64,000 bases of DNA, from assembly GCF_900096905.1 (NCBI RefSeq), contig NZ_FMYI01000003.1:248001-312000 (forward strand). The letters are read 5' to 3'. This DNA comes from Pelagirhabdus alkalitolerans (lineage in GTDB: Bacteria; Bacillota; Bacilli; Bacillales; Amphibacillaceae). A program made the position numbers and the translations under genes. The notes beneath the pieces were generated by a model. The model was not told the origin of the DNA and did no database searches. It saw only the letters and a program-made list of their open reading frames with translations. Shown piece by piece: positions 44,322 through 53,130 of the stretch (positions are counted from its first letter, which is position 1; every line of letters begins with the position of its first letter).

Positions 44322-44358
44322 TAATCAATCACTCACATCGAGTGGTTATTTTTTTGTG
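44322..44358 (+). terminator. Terminator of the spoIIIA operon
   Basis: A short CACTC / GAGTG hairpin with A/T flanks is followed by TTATTTTTTTG, right after spoIIIAH. Confidence 0.65.
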
Positions 44359-44419
44359 TGAAGAGTCAAATGATTTAAAACATAAATCAATAAATTTGTC
44401 TCTATTTTCATTGCTTTAG

Positions 44420-44436
44420 ACAACGTTTAACGTTGT
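44420..44436. promoter_or_regulatory. Perfect palindrome upstream of the MazG-like/PLD-helicase pair
   Basis: ACAACGTT-T-AACGTTGT has 8-base perfect arms around one base. It lies 113 bases before the first gene of the accessory insertion and resembles a dimeric repressor operator. No regulator gene is adjacent. Confidence 0.4.
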
Positions 44437-44548
44437 TGTTGCTTACTGAATAGTGTGATATTCTTTAGAAGTATTAGGAAATTAATTTAATGCATGGCGT
44501 ACAGTAACGGACTAAATGATAAGTGAATATTGACAGGAGGTTTATGAA

Positions 44549-44890
44549 ATGCCCGTACATAACAAACTTGTGAGAGATAATATTCCAGCTATTATTGAAA
44601 AAGCCAATAAAAAAATGACTACAAAAACATTAGATGAAAAAGAATATGCTTTAGAACTTGAAGCTAAACTAATAGAAGAATTTAATGAGTATCTTTCAGC
44701 GGAATTACCTGATAATAAGCTAGAGGAGTTAGCTGATATGATGGAAATACTAAAAGCTTTTGCTGAACTCAATGATAGTTCATGGGATCAAGTTGAAAAA
44801 ATACGTCAAGAGAAAGCTAAAACACGAGGCGGATTTAGTGATCGCATATACTTAGTCGAGGTTTATGATGACGAAAACAAAGCTGATTAA
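44549..44890 (+). CDS. MazG-like nucleotide pyrophosphohydrolase
   Basis: This 113-aa all-helical protein belongs to the MazG/PRA-PH (all-alpha NTP pyrophosphatase) superfamily. It has the metal-binding EExxE-then-ExxD pattern, seen as LIEEFNEYLSAE and LEELADMMEIL. The ending (KTRGGFSDRIYLVEV) is typical of small phage- and island-borne members that start VHNKLVRDNIP. It probably hydrolyses (d)NTPs to monophosphates, possibly removing damaged nucleotides. A perfect AGGAGG precedes the ATG. It overlaps the PLD-helicase gene by 26 bases, so the two are translated together. Confidence 0.85.
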   Translation: MPVHNKLVRDNIPAIIEKANKKMTTKTLDEKEYALELEAKLIEEFNEYLSAELPDNKLEELADMMEILKAFAELNDSSWDQVEKIRQEKAKTRGGFSDRIYLVEVYDDENKAD

Positions 44891-47285
44891 AGAGAATGTC
44901 GTTAATGACATTAAATCGGGGATAGAATGTAGTTCATCAACAGCAATACTCGTATCGTTTATGATGAAATCAGGACTAGAACTCATCATGTCATCACTAC
45001 AGGAAGCTTTAGACAGTGGTGCACAAATTAAAATTTTAACGGGGGATTATTTATACATTTCACAACCAGAGGCACTTGATCGATTGCTTGATTTAAAAGG
45101 GGATATAGAAATTAGATTATGGTTAAGTCGTGGTCAATCATTTCACCCTAAAGCATACTTATTTGAATCTAACTCTGCCAATCAACTTATAATTGGTTCT
45201 TCAAACCTTTCAAAGTCTGCTTTAACGACAGGTGTAGAGTGGAATATTAGTGTTCATCAGTCGAATGATTCTTACATATTTGAGCAAGCAGAGGACAGCT
45301 TTTTAAAGCTGTTCTATCATGATCAAACTGTTCCTATAAACCCAGAAACGATCAATCAATATCGAATTGAATACAATAATTATCATGAGAAATTTCCCGG
45401 ATTCATAGATAATTGGCACCATAGAGAAGCTGAAGCATTAATGTTTACAGATGTAGAGCCAGAATATGTTAAAGAGCATTCAATTGGATATGATTCAGGT
45501 GGAGATCTGGAGCCGCGGCCACACCAAACATTAGCTCTGAATGCATTAGAGGACACGATGAATGAACAATATGATAAAGCTCTCGTTGTGATGGCTACAG
45601 GTTTAGGTAAAACATTTTTAGCGGCATTTTTCGCCAAACAGTTTAAGCGAGTTTTGTTTGTCGCGCATCGTGAAGAGATTTTACTTCAAGCGAAAAAGAG
45701 TTTCGAACAAGTATTAACTCATGAATCGACGGGTCTGTATAATCAAGAAGTAAAAGATAGTGAAGCAAATCATATTTTTGCGTCTGTCTTTACATTGAGT
45801 CGGAATAAGCATCTTCATAAGTTCAATCAAGACGATTTCGATTTAATTATTGTCGATGAATTTCATCATGCAGCTGCAAGATCTTATCAAGGGATTTTAG
45901 ATTATTTTAACCCGTCATTTCTTCTAGGACTAACGGCTACACCGGATCGTTTAGATGGAAAAGACGTTTATGCATTATGTGATGGCAACGTGGCTTTTCA
46001 GATGCATTTTATAGAAGCTATACAACATGGCTATTTGACTCCATTCAAATATTACGGTGTATATGATGATACTGACTATTCATCCATTACATGGCTTGGA
46101 AGAAAGTACGATCCAAAAGAGTTGGAAAAAGAGCAATTGAAAGAGACGCTTGTTGAAAAAATATATCATGCGTGGTTAAAACATAAACAAACAAGAACGA
46201 TTGTTTTTTGTTCCTCTATCAGACAAGCAGAATACTTGGGGAACTATTTTAAATCCCAAGGTGTTAACGCTATAAGTTTACATTCAAAAACGACTAGCTT
46301 TTCACGTGAAGATGCTATTGAATCGATAAAAACCCTCGAATTAGAGGTCATATTTACTGTAGATTTATTTAATGAGGGCGTTGATATTCCCGAAGTAGAT
46401 ACATTGTTATTTGTTAGGCCGACAGAGTCTCTTACCATATACACACAACAAGTCGGACGTGGGCTTCGTTTAAGTGAAGGTAAATCGCACTGTCACATCA
46501 TTGATATGATCGGTAATTACAAAAATGCAGATGTCAAAATGCAATTGTTTGATCATTCAAAAAGCGGTCAATCTAAATATGCTATCGTGCCTGAAGTTCC
46601 GGATAATTGCGAATTAAATTTAGATGTTAAGGTCATTGATTTAATAAAACATTTAGTCAAAAAGCGTCAACCTAGAAAAGAGCGACTTTTATCCAGTTAT
46701 TTTTCATTAAAGAAAGATTTGGGAAGACGACCAAGCTATCTAGAAATGCATAGACTGGGTTATGAAGATGCTCGACAAATTAAACAAGAATTTAAATCTT
46801 ATCTCGGCTTATTGTTTTATGCAGATGAATTAACTGAACGTGAAGCGGAAATGTATCGTGAATACAAAATGCTGTTTGAAGAAGTAGAACGTACCGTTAT
46901 GTCTAAAAGTTATAAGATGGTTGTCATGAAGTTAATGCTCGATCGAGGAGAGTCTTTATGGGCTCAACCCATTTCTGCAGATGAGATTGCGTATGCGTTC
47001 TATGAATACCTTACAAGTAAAGATTATCGTCGGTTAAAAGATTTTAATGATAAGAAAACAAAGAAGTTCATTACATTCGAAAAAAATAAAATAACTAAAT
47101 TAATTGAACAGATGCCGTTTTCAAAATGGAGTAAAAGTTCAAATGAGATGTTCAGTTTCGATGGAAAAGTATTTCAATTGAACATGTCGATTCCGACAGA
47201 AATAGCTCAACTCCTTCATCAATATATAAACGAGATCGTTCATTATCGATTGGAAAGTTATTTTGAGCTGACAATTACTAAATAA
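44865..47285 (+). CDS. PLD-like nuclease domain fused to a DEAD/DEAH helicase (DUF3427-type protein)
   Basis: An 806-aa multidomain protein. Residues 1-155 form a phospholipase D-like domain with one HKD motif: H94 and K96 in SFHPKAYLF and N114 in IGSSNLSKSAL. A superfamily 2 helicase covers about 215-580, with Walker A MATGLGKT (243-250), motif II DEFH (331-334), GLTATPDR, and the motif VI stretch QQVGRGLRLSEG. The C-terminal 220 residues (including YFSLKKDLGRRPSYLEMHRLG) resemble the region that precedes DUF3427 in longer relatives. Such proteins are predicted ATP-dependent nucleases for repair or defence; the role here is inference. It starts inside the preceding MazG-like gene. Both genes interrupt the usual spoIIIAH-accB order. 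Confidence 0.85.
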   Translation: MMTKTKLIKENVVNDIKSGIECSSSTAILVSFMMKSGLELIMSSLQEALDSGAQIKILTGDYLYISQPEALDRLLDLKGDIEIRLWLSRGQSFHPKAYLFESNSANQLIIGSSNLSKSALTTGVEWNISVHQSNDSYIFEQAEDSFLKLFYHDQTVPINPETINQYRIEYNNYHEKFPGFIDNWHHREAEALMFTDVEPEYVKEHSIGYDSGGDLEPRPHQTLALNALEDTMNEQYDKALVVMATGLGKTFLAAFFAKQFKRVLFVAHREEILLQAKKSFEQVLTHESTGLYNQEVKDSEANHIFASVFTLSRNKHLHKFNQDDFDLIIVDEFHHAAARSYQGILDYFNPSFLLGLTATPDRLDGKDVYALCDGNVAFQMHFIEAIQHGYLTPFKYYGVYDDTDYSSITWLGRKYDPKELEKEQLKETLVEKIYHAWLKHKQTRTIVFCSSIRQAEYLGNYFKSQGVNAISLHSKTTSFSREDAIESIKTLELEVIFTVDLFNEGVDIPEVDTLLFVRPTESLTIYTQQVGRGLRLSEGKSHCHIIDMIGNYKNADVKMQLFDHSKSGQSKYAIVPEVPDNCELNLDVKVIDLIKHLVKKRQPRKERLLSSYFSLKKDLGRRPSYLEMHRLGYEDARQIKQEFKSYLGLLFYADELTEREAEMYREYKMLFEEVERTVMSKSYKMVVMKLMLDRGESLWAQPISADEIAYAFYEYLTSKDYRRLKDFNDKKTKKFITFEKNKITKLIEQMPFSKWSKSSNEMFSFDGKVFQLNMSIPTEIAQLLHQYINEIVHYRLESYFELTITK

Positions 47286-47291
47286 CTAATT

Positions 47292-47330
47292 AGAACCTGA
47301 AGCTACATGTATTTTAGCTTCAGGTTCTTT
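47292..47330 (+). terminator. Terminator after the PLD-helicase gene
   Basis: AGAACCTGAAGCTA / TAGCTTCAGGTTCT is a 14-bp perfect stem followed by TTTC. The T-run is short. Confidence 0.75.
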
Positions 47331-47443
47331 CAACATAAAGGATCGGTTAAAATTCATTGTTAATACTTATAAAAAAGAGGAAAACCCTTGACGCAAGGAT
47401 TTGTGTTTATTCAATTGTTTTCTAAAACGAACGTATTCACCTT

Positions 47444-47806
47444 TTAGACATCTCGTTTAATAAAACGGACAATTGATTGAATAAGAAAGTATAATGTTGC
47501 TGTAAATGTTATATACATAATGCCATTTGGAAATGGTTTAAATAAATGGTTATAATCCGCATCTATTAAGAGGCTTACTAATACGATCTGTGATAATATG
47601 CTCAATAAACCAATAGACATAAACCATCGTAACGAAATACGACTGCCTATTATCCCTAGTACAAATGCGATTCCTACATAAAATATATTCAAGTAGTGTT
47701 CGTATTGTATCCATTCAATATCACCAATATTCCGCTCATAATAAGCTGTGTATATAAGAAGAAAAGGCACTTGCAATGCAGTTAAACAAATAAATAAGAC
47801 TTTCAT
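47444..47806 (-). CDS. Small four-helix membrane protein of unknown function
   Basis: I do not recognise this 120-aa protein. It has four hydrophobic segments (VLFICLTALQVPFLLIYTA, YLNIFYVGIAFVLGIIG, MSIGLLSILSQIVLVSLLI and MYITFTATLYFLIQSIV) and a basic C-terminus (RFIKRDV). AGAGGTGAATT precedes the ATG. It lies on the opposite strand between the helicase and accB and is probably part of the same accessory insertion. A CCTTG/CAAGG hairpin with T-rich flank near 47380-47402 could terminate it. Confidence 0.6.
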   Translation of the reverse strand: MKVLFICLTALQVPFLLIYTAYYERNIGDIEWIQYEHYLNIFYVGIAFVLGIIGSRISLRWFMSIGLLSILSQIVLVSLLIDADYNHLFKPFPNGIMYITFTATLYFLIQSIVRFIKRDV

Positions 47807-47966
47807 AATTCACCTCTAACCAATGCTTTTTTTAAAAAATAGCTTTTACAATATCAATGGCTCTCATTGTTACCACCTTAACATATATAAGCCTTTCAAA
47901 GAATATTTGTTTTAATCAATCAAATCTATATTTTAAACGGTTATAGAGCTAAAATAAAAAGATTAG

Positions 47967-47995
47967 TTGAAGTTTTTCTAAATCTTTATTAAAAT
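47967..47995 (+). promoter_or_regulatory. Promoter of accBC
   Basis: TTGAAG (47967-47972) and TAAAAT (47990-47995) are separated by 17 bases. The predicted start of transcription is near 48002. Confidence 0.6.
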
Positions 47996-48009
47996 GTTAA
48001 GAGTAATAA

Positions 48010-48026
48010 TTAGTACCTCATATTAA
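48010..48026 (+). promoter_or_regulatory. FapR operator match upstream of accB
   Basis: TTAGTACCTCATATTAA matches the 17-base FapR palindrome (TTAGTACCTGRTACTAA) at 15 positions. It lies about 8 bases after the predicted start of transcription, a typical blocking position. FapR is released by malonyl-CoA, the product of the enzyme encoded here. Confidence 0.65.
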
Positions 48027-48064
48027 TAATAAGTCGTTAAGATAGAATAAAGAGGAGTGACACA

Positions 48065-48541
48065 ATGTTAAAGATCGATGAAATTAAAGAGTTGATACAA
48101 GCATTAGATGAATCAAGTTTAACTGAATTCACATATGAATTTGACAACGAAAAGATCGCTTTAAAGAAAGAGGTTCAATACAAAGAGGTGCAATCCGCGC
48201 CTGCAGTAAGTCCAGTCCTTGAACCGAAGGTAACTGAATCGACTAAAGTAGAGACGCACATTCAGGAAGAAAGTACACAAAGTGAAGCACAACCAGAATA
48301 TGATTACGAGATCACATCACCAATGGTTGGGACGTTTTATTTATCATCATCACCTGAAGCCGATCCATATGTTGAAAAAGGTGATAAAGTTTCATCGCAG
48401 TCGGTTGTCTGCATTATAGAAGCGATGAAGTTATTTAATGAAATTGAAGCAGAAGTTGATGGAGAAATTGTTGAAATATTGGCTGAACATGGAGAGCTAG
48501 TTGAATACGGTCAGCCGTTATTTGGTGTGAAGACAAAGTAG
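48065..48541 (+). CDS. accB: Biotin carboxyl carrier protein of acetyl-CoA carboxylase
   Basis: AccB carries the biotin that shuttles CO2 in malonyl-CoA synthesis. The 158-aa protein has an N-terminal helical part, a flexible P/E/S/T-rich linker (about 45-78) and a C-terminal biotinyl domain with K122 in the IIEAMKLFNEI motif. AGAGGAGTGACACA precedes ATG 48065. It is transcribed with accC (14 bases downstream) and is apparently under FapR control. Confidence 0.97.
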   Translation: MLKIDEIKELIQALDESSLTEFTYEFDNEKIALKKEVQYKEVQSAPAVSPVLEPKVTESTKVETHIQEESTQSEAQPEYDYEITSPMVGTFYLSSSPEADPYVEKGDKVSSQSVVCIIEAMKLFNEIEAEVDGEIVEILAEHGELVEYGQPLFGVKTK

Positions 48542-48554
48542 GGGGAGCTTACGA

Positions 48555-49937
48555 ATGATAAAAAAAGTATTAATTGCTAATCGAGGTGAAATTGCTGTTC
48601 GAATCATTCGTGCTTGTTCAGAGCTCGGGATTCAAACAGTTTCCATATACTCTGAAGCTGATCGCGATGCACTTCACGTTCAATTGGCAGATGAAGCGTA
48701 TTGTATTGGCCCTAGTAATAGCCAAGATAGTTATTTAAATTTTACACCGATTATGAGCTTAGCTAATTTAATCGAAGCAGATGCGATTCATCCAGGCTAT
48801 GGATTTCTTTCGGAAAATGCTGATTTTGCTGAGATCTGTGAAAAATGTAATATCACCTTTATCGGGCCGAGTTCAAAAGCCATTCAAAAAATGGGAACAA
48901 AAGACGTTGCAAGAGAGACGATGAAAGAAGCAAATGTGCCTGTTGTACCAGGTTCGACCGGTGTCATTCATTCAATCGAACAGGGTAAGGAAGTTGCTGA
49001 AGAATTAGGCTTTCCTGTCATCATAAAAGCAACAGCTGGGGGTGGAGGTAAAGGGATTCGTATTGTTCGAGGACCGGATGAATTAGAACAAGCGATTACC
49101 ATTACCCAACAAGAGGCAGCAAAAGCATTTGGAAATCCTGGTGTCTATATTGAGAAATTTATTGAAGATTTTTCTCATGTTGAAATACAAGTACTAGCAG
49201 ATAACTTTGGAAATGTGATACACTTAGGGGAGAGAGACTGTTCTGTCCAACGTAGATTGCAAAAATTAATTGAAGAAACACCATCACCTGCCATAACAGA
49301 TGCTATTCGTAAAGAGATGGGCGAAGCGGCTGTAAAAGCAGCTAAAGCTGTTGACTATTCAGGCGCTGGAACAGTAGAATTCATTTTTGATAAAAAAGAG
49401 CATAAATTCTACTTTATGGAAATGAACACACGTATTCAAGTTGAGCACCCAGTAACTGAAATGGTAACCGGAGTTGACTTAATTAAAGAACAAATTAATG
49501 TAGCTAACAATGAAAAGCTTCGGTTGAGTCAAGAATCAGTGACGATGAATGGATGGGCGATTGAGTGTCGAATTAATGCAGAGAATCCGTATCGAGATTT
49601 CATGCCGACACCCGGTCTAATTGAAATGTATTTACCACCAGGCGGATTAGGTGTGAGAGTTGACTCTGCTGCTTATCCAGGGTATAAAATCCCACCTTAT
49701 TATGACTCTATGATTGCGAAGTTGATTACATATGGTGAATCACGCGAAGAAGCGATTAGCCGTATGAAGAGGGCGCTTAAAGAGTTCTTCATTGAAGGTG
49801 TGTCAACGACAATTCCATTTCATTTACGTGTTTTAGACCATCCTGTTTTTCTATCAGGTGATTTTAATACTAAATTTCTGGAAACTCATTCAATAATGAA
49901 AGATGATCTATCACCGGACAGTAAACAGATCGATTAA
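48555..49937 (+). CDS. accC: Biotin carboxylase of acetyl-CoA carboxylase
   Basis: AccC carboxylates the biotin of AccB using bicarbonate and ATP. The 460-aa ATP-grasp enzyme has KVLIANRGEIAVRIIRA at the N-terminus, the glycine-rich ATP loop ATAGGGGKGIRIV, the catalytic FMEMNTRIQVEHPVTE, and a C-terminal carboxylase domain starting near FMPTPG. The length is slightly above the usual 450 because of a short polar tail. GGGGGAGC precedes ATG 48555. Confidence 0.98.
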   Translation: MIKKVLIANRGEIAVRIIRACSELGIQTVSIYSEADRDALHVQLADEAYCIGPSNSQDSYLNFTPIMSLANLIEADAIHPGYGFLSENADFAEICEKCNITFIGPSSKAIQKMGTKDVARETMKEANVPVVPGSTGVIHSIEQGKEVAEELGFPVIIKATAGGGGKGIRIVRGPDELEQAITITQQEAAKAFGNPGVYIEKFIEDFSHVEIQVLADNFGNVIHLGERDCSVQRRLQKLIEETPSPAITDAIRKEMGEAAVKAAKAVDYSGAGTVEFIFDKKEHKFYFMEMNTRIQVEHPVTEMVTGVDLIKEQINVANNEKLRLSQESVTMNGWAIECRINAENPYRDFMPTPGLIEMYLPPGGLGVRVDSAAYPGYKIPPYYDSMIAKLITYGESREEAISRMKRALKEFFIEGVSTTIPFHLRVLDHPVFLSGDFNTKFLETHSIMKDDLSPDSKQID

Positions 49938-49957
49938 CTCTAAAGGAGTGGATCTAC

Positions 49958-50347
49958 ATGAGTGAACAAACGATATTAAATGTGAGCGAAGATGCAAATT
50001 TAGGAAGAGTAGAAATTGCACCCGATGTGATAGAAGTTATTGCAGGTATTGCAACGACAGAAATTAAAGGTGTGTCATCCACAAGAGGCAATTTTGCTTC
50101 TGGTGTAGCGGAGAGATTTGGTAAGAAAACTCACGGTAAAGGCATAAAAGTCGAATTATCTGAAACAGGTGTAGGGATTGATGTGTTTGTTGTACTTGAT
50201 TATGGAACAACAATTCCTGTACTGGCTCAAAAAATTCAAGACAATATTCGACAGGCGTTAAAAACGATGACTGCCTTAGAAATCGAAGAAATAAATGTTC
50301 ATGTTGTTGGGATTCAAATGGAAAAAGAGGTCCCAGTGGCTGAATAG
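49958..50347 (+). CDS. yqhY: Asp23/Gls24 family envelope stress protein (YqhY)
   Basis: A 129-aa Asp23 family (DUF322) protein. The pattern is typical: GRVEIAPDVIEVIAGIATTEI at the start and ALKTMTALEIEEINVHVVGI near the end. In Bacillus yqhY is co-transcribed with accBC and is linked genetically to acetyl-CoA carboxylase control, so its role is likely in lipid homeostasis. AAAGGAGTGGATCT precedes ATG 49958. A terminator follows. Confidence 0.93.
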   Translation: MSEQTILNVSEDANLGRVEIAPDVIEVIAGIATTEIKGVSSTRGNFASGVAERFGKKTHGKGIKVELSETGVGIDVFVVLDYGTTIPVLAQKIQDNIRQALKTMTALEIEEINVHVVGIQMEKEVPVAE

Positions 50348-50360
50348 TGAATAAGCATTC

Positions 50361-50400
50361 GAAAAGGCCTTAAGATTAATCTATCTTGAGGCCTTTTACT
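50361..50400 (+). terminator. Terminator after accBC-yqhY
   Basis: AAAAGGCCT.AAGAT / ATCTT.AGGCCTTTT hairpin with T residues following. Confidence 0.88.
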
Positions 50401-50511
50401 TTTGTTGTTATTGTAGCATTTTAACGCCAAATTCGTTATGATAGTAATGGATTTACCTACTTAGTTTTAGATAGGTTATTTAAATTAGATCGATGAACGG
50501 AGAGAATAGTG

Positions 50512-50892
50512 ATGAACCGACGATTAGCAAGAGAAAAGGCATTTCAAATTTTGTTTTCAATTGACAATGAAAGCTTTGATGTCAATGAAGCATTTGAGTT
50601 AAGTATGGAAGATGAAGAATCAAGTGACTTTTTAGAAAACTTAATATACGGTGTGACAAGAGAAAAAGAATCCATTGATGAGCGGATTGAAAATTCTTTA
50701 GAAAAGTGGACATTAAAACGAGTGGGTGCTGTAGAGAAAACGTTAATTCGGATTGCAGCGTATGAAATCTTTTCAGAATTAAAAACACCAGAAGGGGTCG
50801 CTATTAACGAAGCAATTGAATTGGCTCACGTTTATGGTGATGAAAAATCTGGTCAATTTATAAATGGTGTTTTATCAAAAATGATCAAATAA
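50512..50892 (+). CDS. nusB: Transcription antitermination factor NusB
   Basis: NusB joins NusE (S10) at boxA for rRNA antitermination. The 126-aa helical protein has NRRLAREKAFQILFSID at its start and the conserved IAAYEIF and VAINEAIELAHVYGDEKSGQFINGVLSK stretch (residues near 75-120). ATG 50512 has CGGAGAG 7 bases upstream; the GTG three bases earlier is less well placed. Confidence 0.97.
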   Translation: MNRRLAREKAFQILFSIDNESFDVNEAFELSMEDEESSDFLENLIYGVTREKESIDERIENSLEKWTLKRVGAVEKTLIRIAAYEIFSELKTPEGVAINEAIELAHVYGDEKSGQFINGVLSKMIK

Positions 50893-50908
50893 AAAGGGGA
50901 TGTTTCGT

Positions 50909-51766
50909 ATGACAGCTGAAATTATCTATGGGAGCGAGTTAGCACAATCTTTACGAGATGAGATGAAAGAAGAAGTCACAGAACTAAAAAAACAATCGAT
51001 TGTACCTAAGCTTGTGGTTGTTTTGATCGGTGATGATCCGGCTTCTAAGTCTTACGTTTCAGGGAAAGAAAAGGCGGCTCAATATATTGGTATTGATTCT
51101 GAACTCATTCTATTGCCGTCTGATACGACGGAAAAAGATTTATTAGACCGAATTGACCAATATAATCAAGATGAATCAATTAACGGTATTTTAGTCCAAC
51201 TACCATTACCTGATCAAATTGATGAACAAAAAGTAATTGAAGCAATCAGTCCCGAGAAAGATGTGGATGGTTTCCACCCTATTAATATCGGTCGCATGTT
51301 AACCAATCAGGATACATTTTTACCTTGTACACCGTTTGGTATACTGACGATGTTAAAGTCTAAGTCAATTGAAATTGAAGGTAAACACGCAGTTGTATTA
51401 GGACGGAGTCACATTGTAGGAAAGCCTGTTGGTCAACTGCTTTTAAATGAGAATGCAACGGTGACGTATTGCCATTCACGCACGAAGAACTTAAAAGAGA
51501 TAACACGTTCGGCTGATATTTTAATTGTTGCTATTGGGCGTGCATCAATGATTGATGCAGATGATATTAAAGAAGGCGCAACCGTTATAGATGTTGGTGT
51601 TAATCGAACAGAAGAAGGGAAATTAACAGGTGATGTTGATTTTGAATCCGTAAAAGAAAAAGCGAGTTATTTAACACCCGTTCCTAAAGGTGTAGGCCCT
51701 ATGACGATTACGATGCTTATGAAAAACACCATTAAAGCAGCGATCCGTCACAATTCGAAAAAATAG
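50909..51766 (+). CDS. folD: Bifunctional methylenetetrahydrofolate dehydrogenase/cyclohydrolase
   Basis: FolD converts 5,10-methylene-THF to 10-formyl-THF with NADP. The 285-aa protein has the catalytic lysine in SYVSGKEKAA, the signature VQLPLPDQI and PEKDVDGFHP, and the NADP-binding GRSHIVGKPVGQLL. ATG 50909 has AAAGGGG at good spacing; the ATG at 50900 lies inside that site. It is next to nusB and xseA as in B. subtilis. Confidence 0.97.
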   Translation: MTAEIIYGSELAQSLRDEMKEEVTELKKQSIVPKLVVVLIGDDPASKSYVSGKEKAAQYIGIDSELILLPSDTTEKDLLDRIDQYNQDESINGILVQLPLPDQIDEQKVIEAISPEKDVDGFHPINIGRMLTNQDTFLPCTPFGILTMLKSKSIEIEGKHAVVLGRSHIVGKPVGQLLLNENATVTYCHSRTKNLKEITRSADILIVAIGRASMIDADDIKEGATVIDVGVNRTEEGKLTGDVDFESVKEKASYLTPVPKGVGPMTITMLMKNTIKAAIRHNSKK

Positions 51767-51777
51767 GTGAGGATGAT

Positions 51778-53130
51778 ATGTCGAATCAAAAGCACTTAAC
51801 CGTGACAGCACTCACGCGTTATATTAAGCACAAGTTTGAAACAGATCAACATCTTAGTTCAATTTGGTTACGAGCTGAGATATCAAATTTCAAACACCAT
51901 AGTAGAGGTCATATGTATTTTACGTTAAAAGATGACCACGCGCGCATATCAGCTGTCATGTTTGCAGGTTACAATCAATTTTTAAAATTCACCCCCGAAA
52001 ACGGTATGGATGTGATTGTAAAGGGAAGCGTTAGCGTATTTGAGCGTCAAGGTCAGTATCAATTGTATGTGCATGAGATGAATGCTGCTGGTGTGGGCGA
52101 TTTGCACGTTGCGTTTGAACAATTAAAGGAATCCTTAGCGAAGCAAGGTTTATTTGAGCAAGATAAGAAAAAGCCCATTAAAGCTATACCTGAACATATT
52201 GGTATTTTGACATCTCGATCTGGTGCTGCGATTCAAGATATACTAACGACACTTAAAAGGCGTTATCCACTAGCTAAACTGACAATATTTCCAACGCTCG
52301 TTCAAGGTGAGCATGCTAAAGAGAATATTGTAAACAATATAGAAATCGCTAACCGTGACTCTTCAATTGATACATTAATATTAGCGAGAGGTGGCGGTTC
52401 TATTGAAGAGTTATGGCCCTTTAACGAAGAAAGTGTAGCACGCAGTATATTTGAATCGAAAATACCGATCATCACGGGCGTTGGACATGAGACAGATACA
52501 ACGATTAGTGATTTTGTCAGTGATCTAAGAGCACCGACACCAACCGCAGCAGCTGAAGTAGCGGTGCCTTCTAAGTTGGATTTAATTAAACAAGTGGCTC
52601 AAAATCGTCAATCAATCGAAAAAGCTATGTATCAGCGGATTGATCAATCAAGACAAAAATTATCTAGGTTATCTGACAGCTATGCGTTTAATTACCCGAA
52701 AAATTTAATTAAACAAAAAGAAATGGATCTCGATCGCTTAGATGAAAAATTACGTTCAAATATGAGACAATTATTGCAATTGAAAAAGCAAAACTTGTCA
52801 AAAACGAGTGATCAATTGGCGCTTCATCACCCAACACCACGCATCAAAGCGTATCAACAATCAAATGCTTTTTTAAAGCAATCCATGACGAACCAATTTA
52901 ATCGCCTTTATCAACTAAAGAAGAATCAATTTAGTCGTCAGTTGGACAAGCTTAGTGTACTGAGTCCTCTTAACACAATGAAAAGAGGGTACTCCATCGC
53001 TTATAATGAATCCGGACAGATTGTAAAACGGATAGAAGATGTGGAACCTGGTCAATCGTTGGCTGTAAAATTGAGTAACGGTCAAGTCGACTGTCAAGTA
53101 TGGGGAGTAGAGGAGGAGACAAATGAGTGA
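51778..53130 (+). CDS. xseA: Exodeoxyribonuclease VII large subunit
   Basis: XseA with XseB degrades single-stranded DNA from both ends. The 450-aa protein has an N-terminal OB-fold (LTVTALTRYIKHKFE to VSVFERQGQYQLYV), a catalytic domain with ILTSRSGAAIQDIL and LARGGGSIEELWPFN, a long coiled-coil region (about 265-400) and a short C-terminal segment (LSPLNTMKRGYSIAY). It overlaps xseB by 8 bases. Confidence 0.97.
   Translation: MSNQKHLTVTALTRYIKHKFETDQHLSSIWLRAEISNFKHHSRGHMYFTLKDDHARISAVMFAGYNQFLKFTPENGMDVIVKGSVSVFERQGQYQLYVHEMNAAGVGDLHVAFEQLKESLAKQGLFEQDKKKPIKAIPEHIGILTSRSGAAIQDILTTLKRRYPLAKLTIFPTLVQGEHAKENIVNNIEIANRDSSIDTLILARGGGSIEELWPFNEESVARSIFESKIPIITGVGHETDTTISDFVSDLRAPTPTAAAEVAVPSKLDLIKQVAQNRQSIEKAMYQRIDQSRQKLSRLSDSYAFNYPKNLIKQKEMDLDRLDEKLRSNMRQLLQLKKQNLSKTSDQLALHHPTPRIKAYQQSNAFLKQSMTNQFNRLYQLKKNQFSRQLDKLSVLSPLNTMKRGYSIAYNESGQIVKRIEDVEPGQSLAVKLSNGQVDCQVWGVEEETNE

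Noticed and set aside
47444..47806. Toxin, holin or immunity protein as function of the small membrane protein
   Set aside because: Four hydrophobic segments alone do not support such a call, and no partner gene is adjacent on the same strand.
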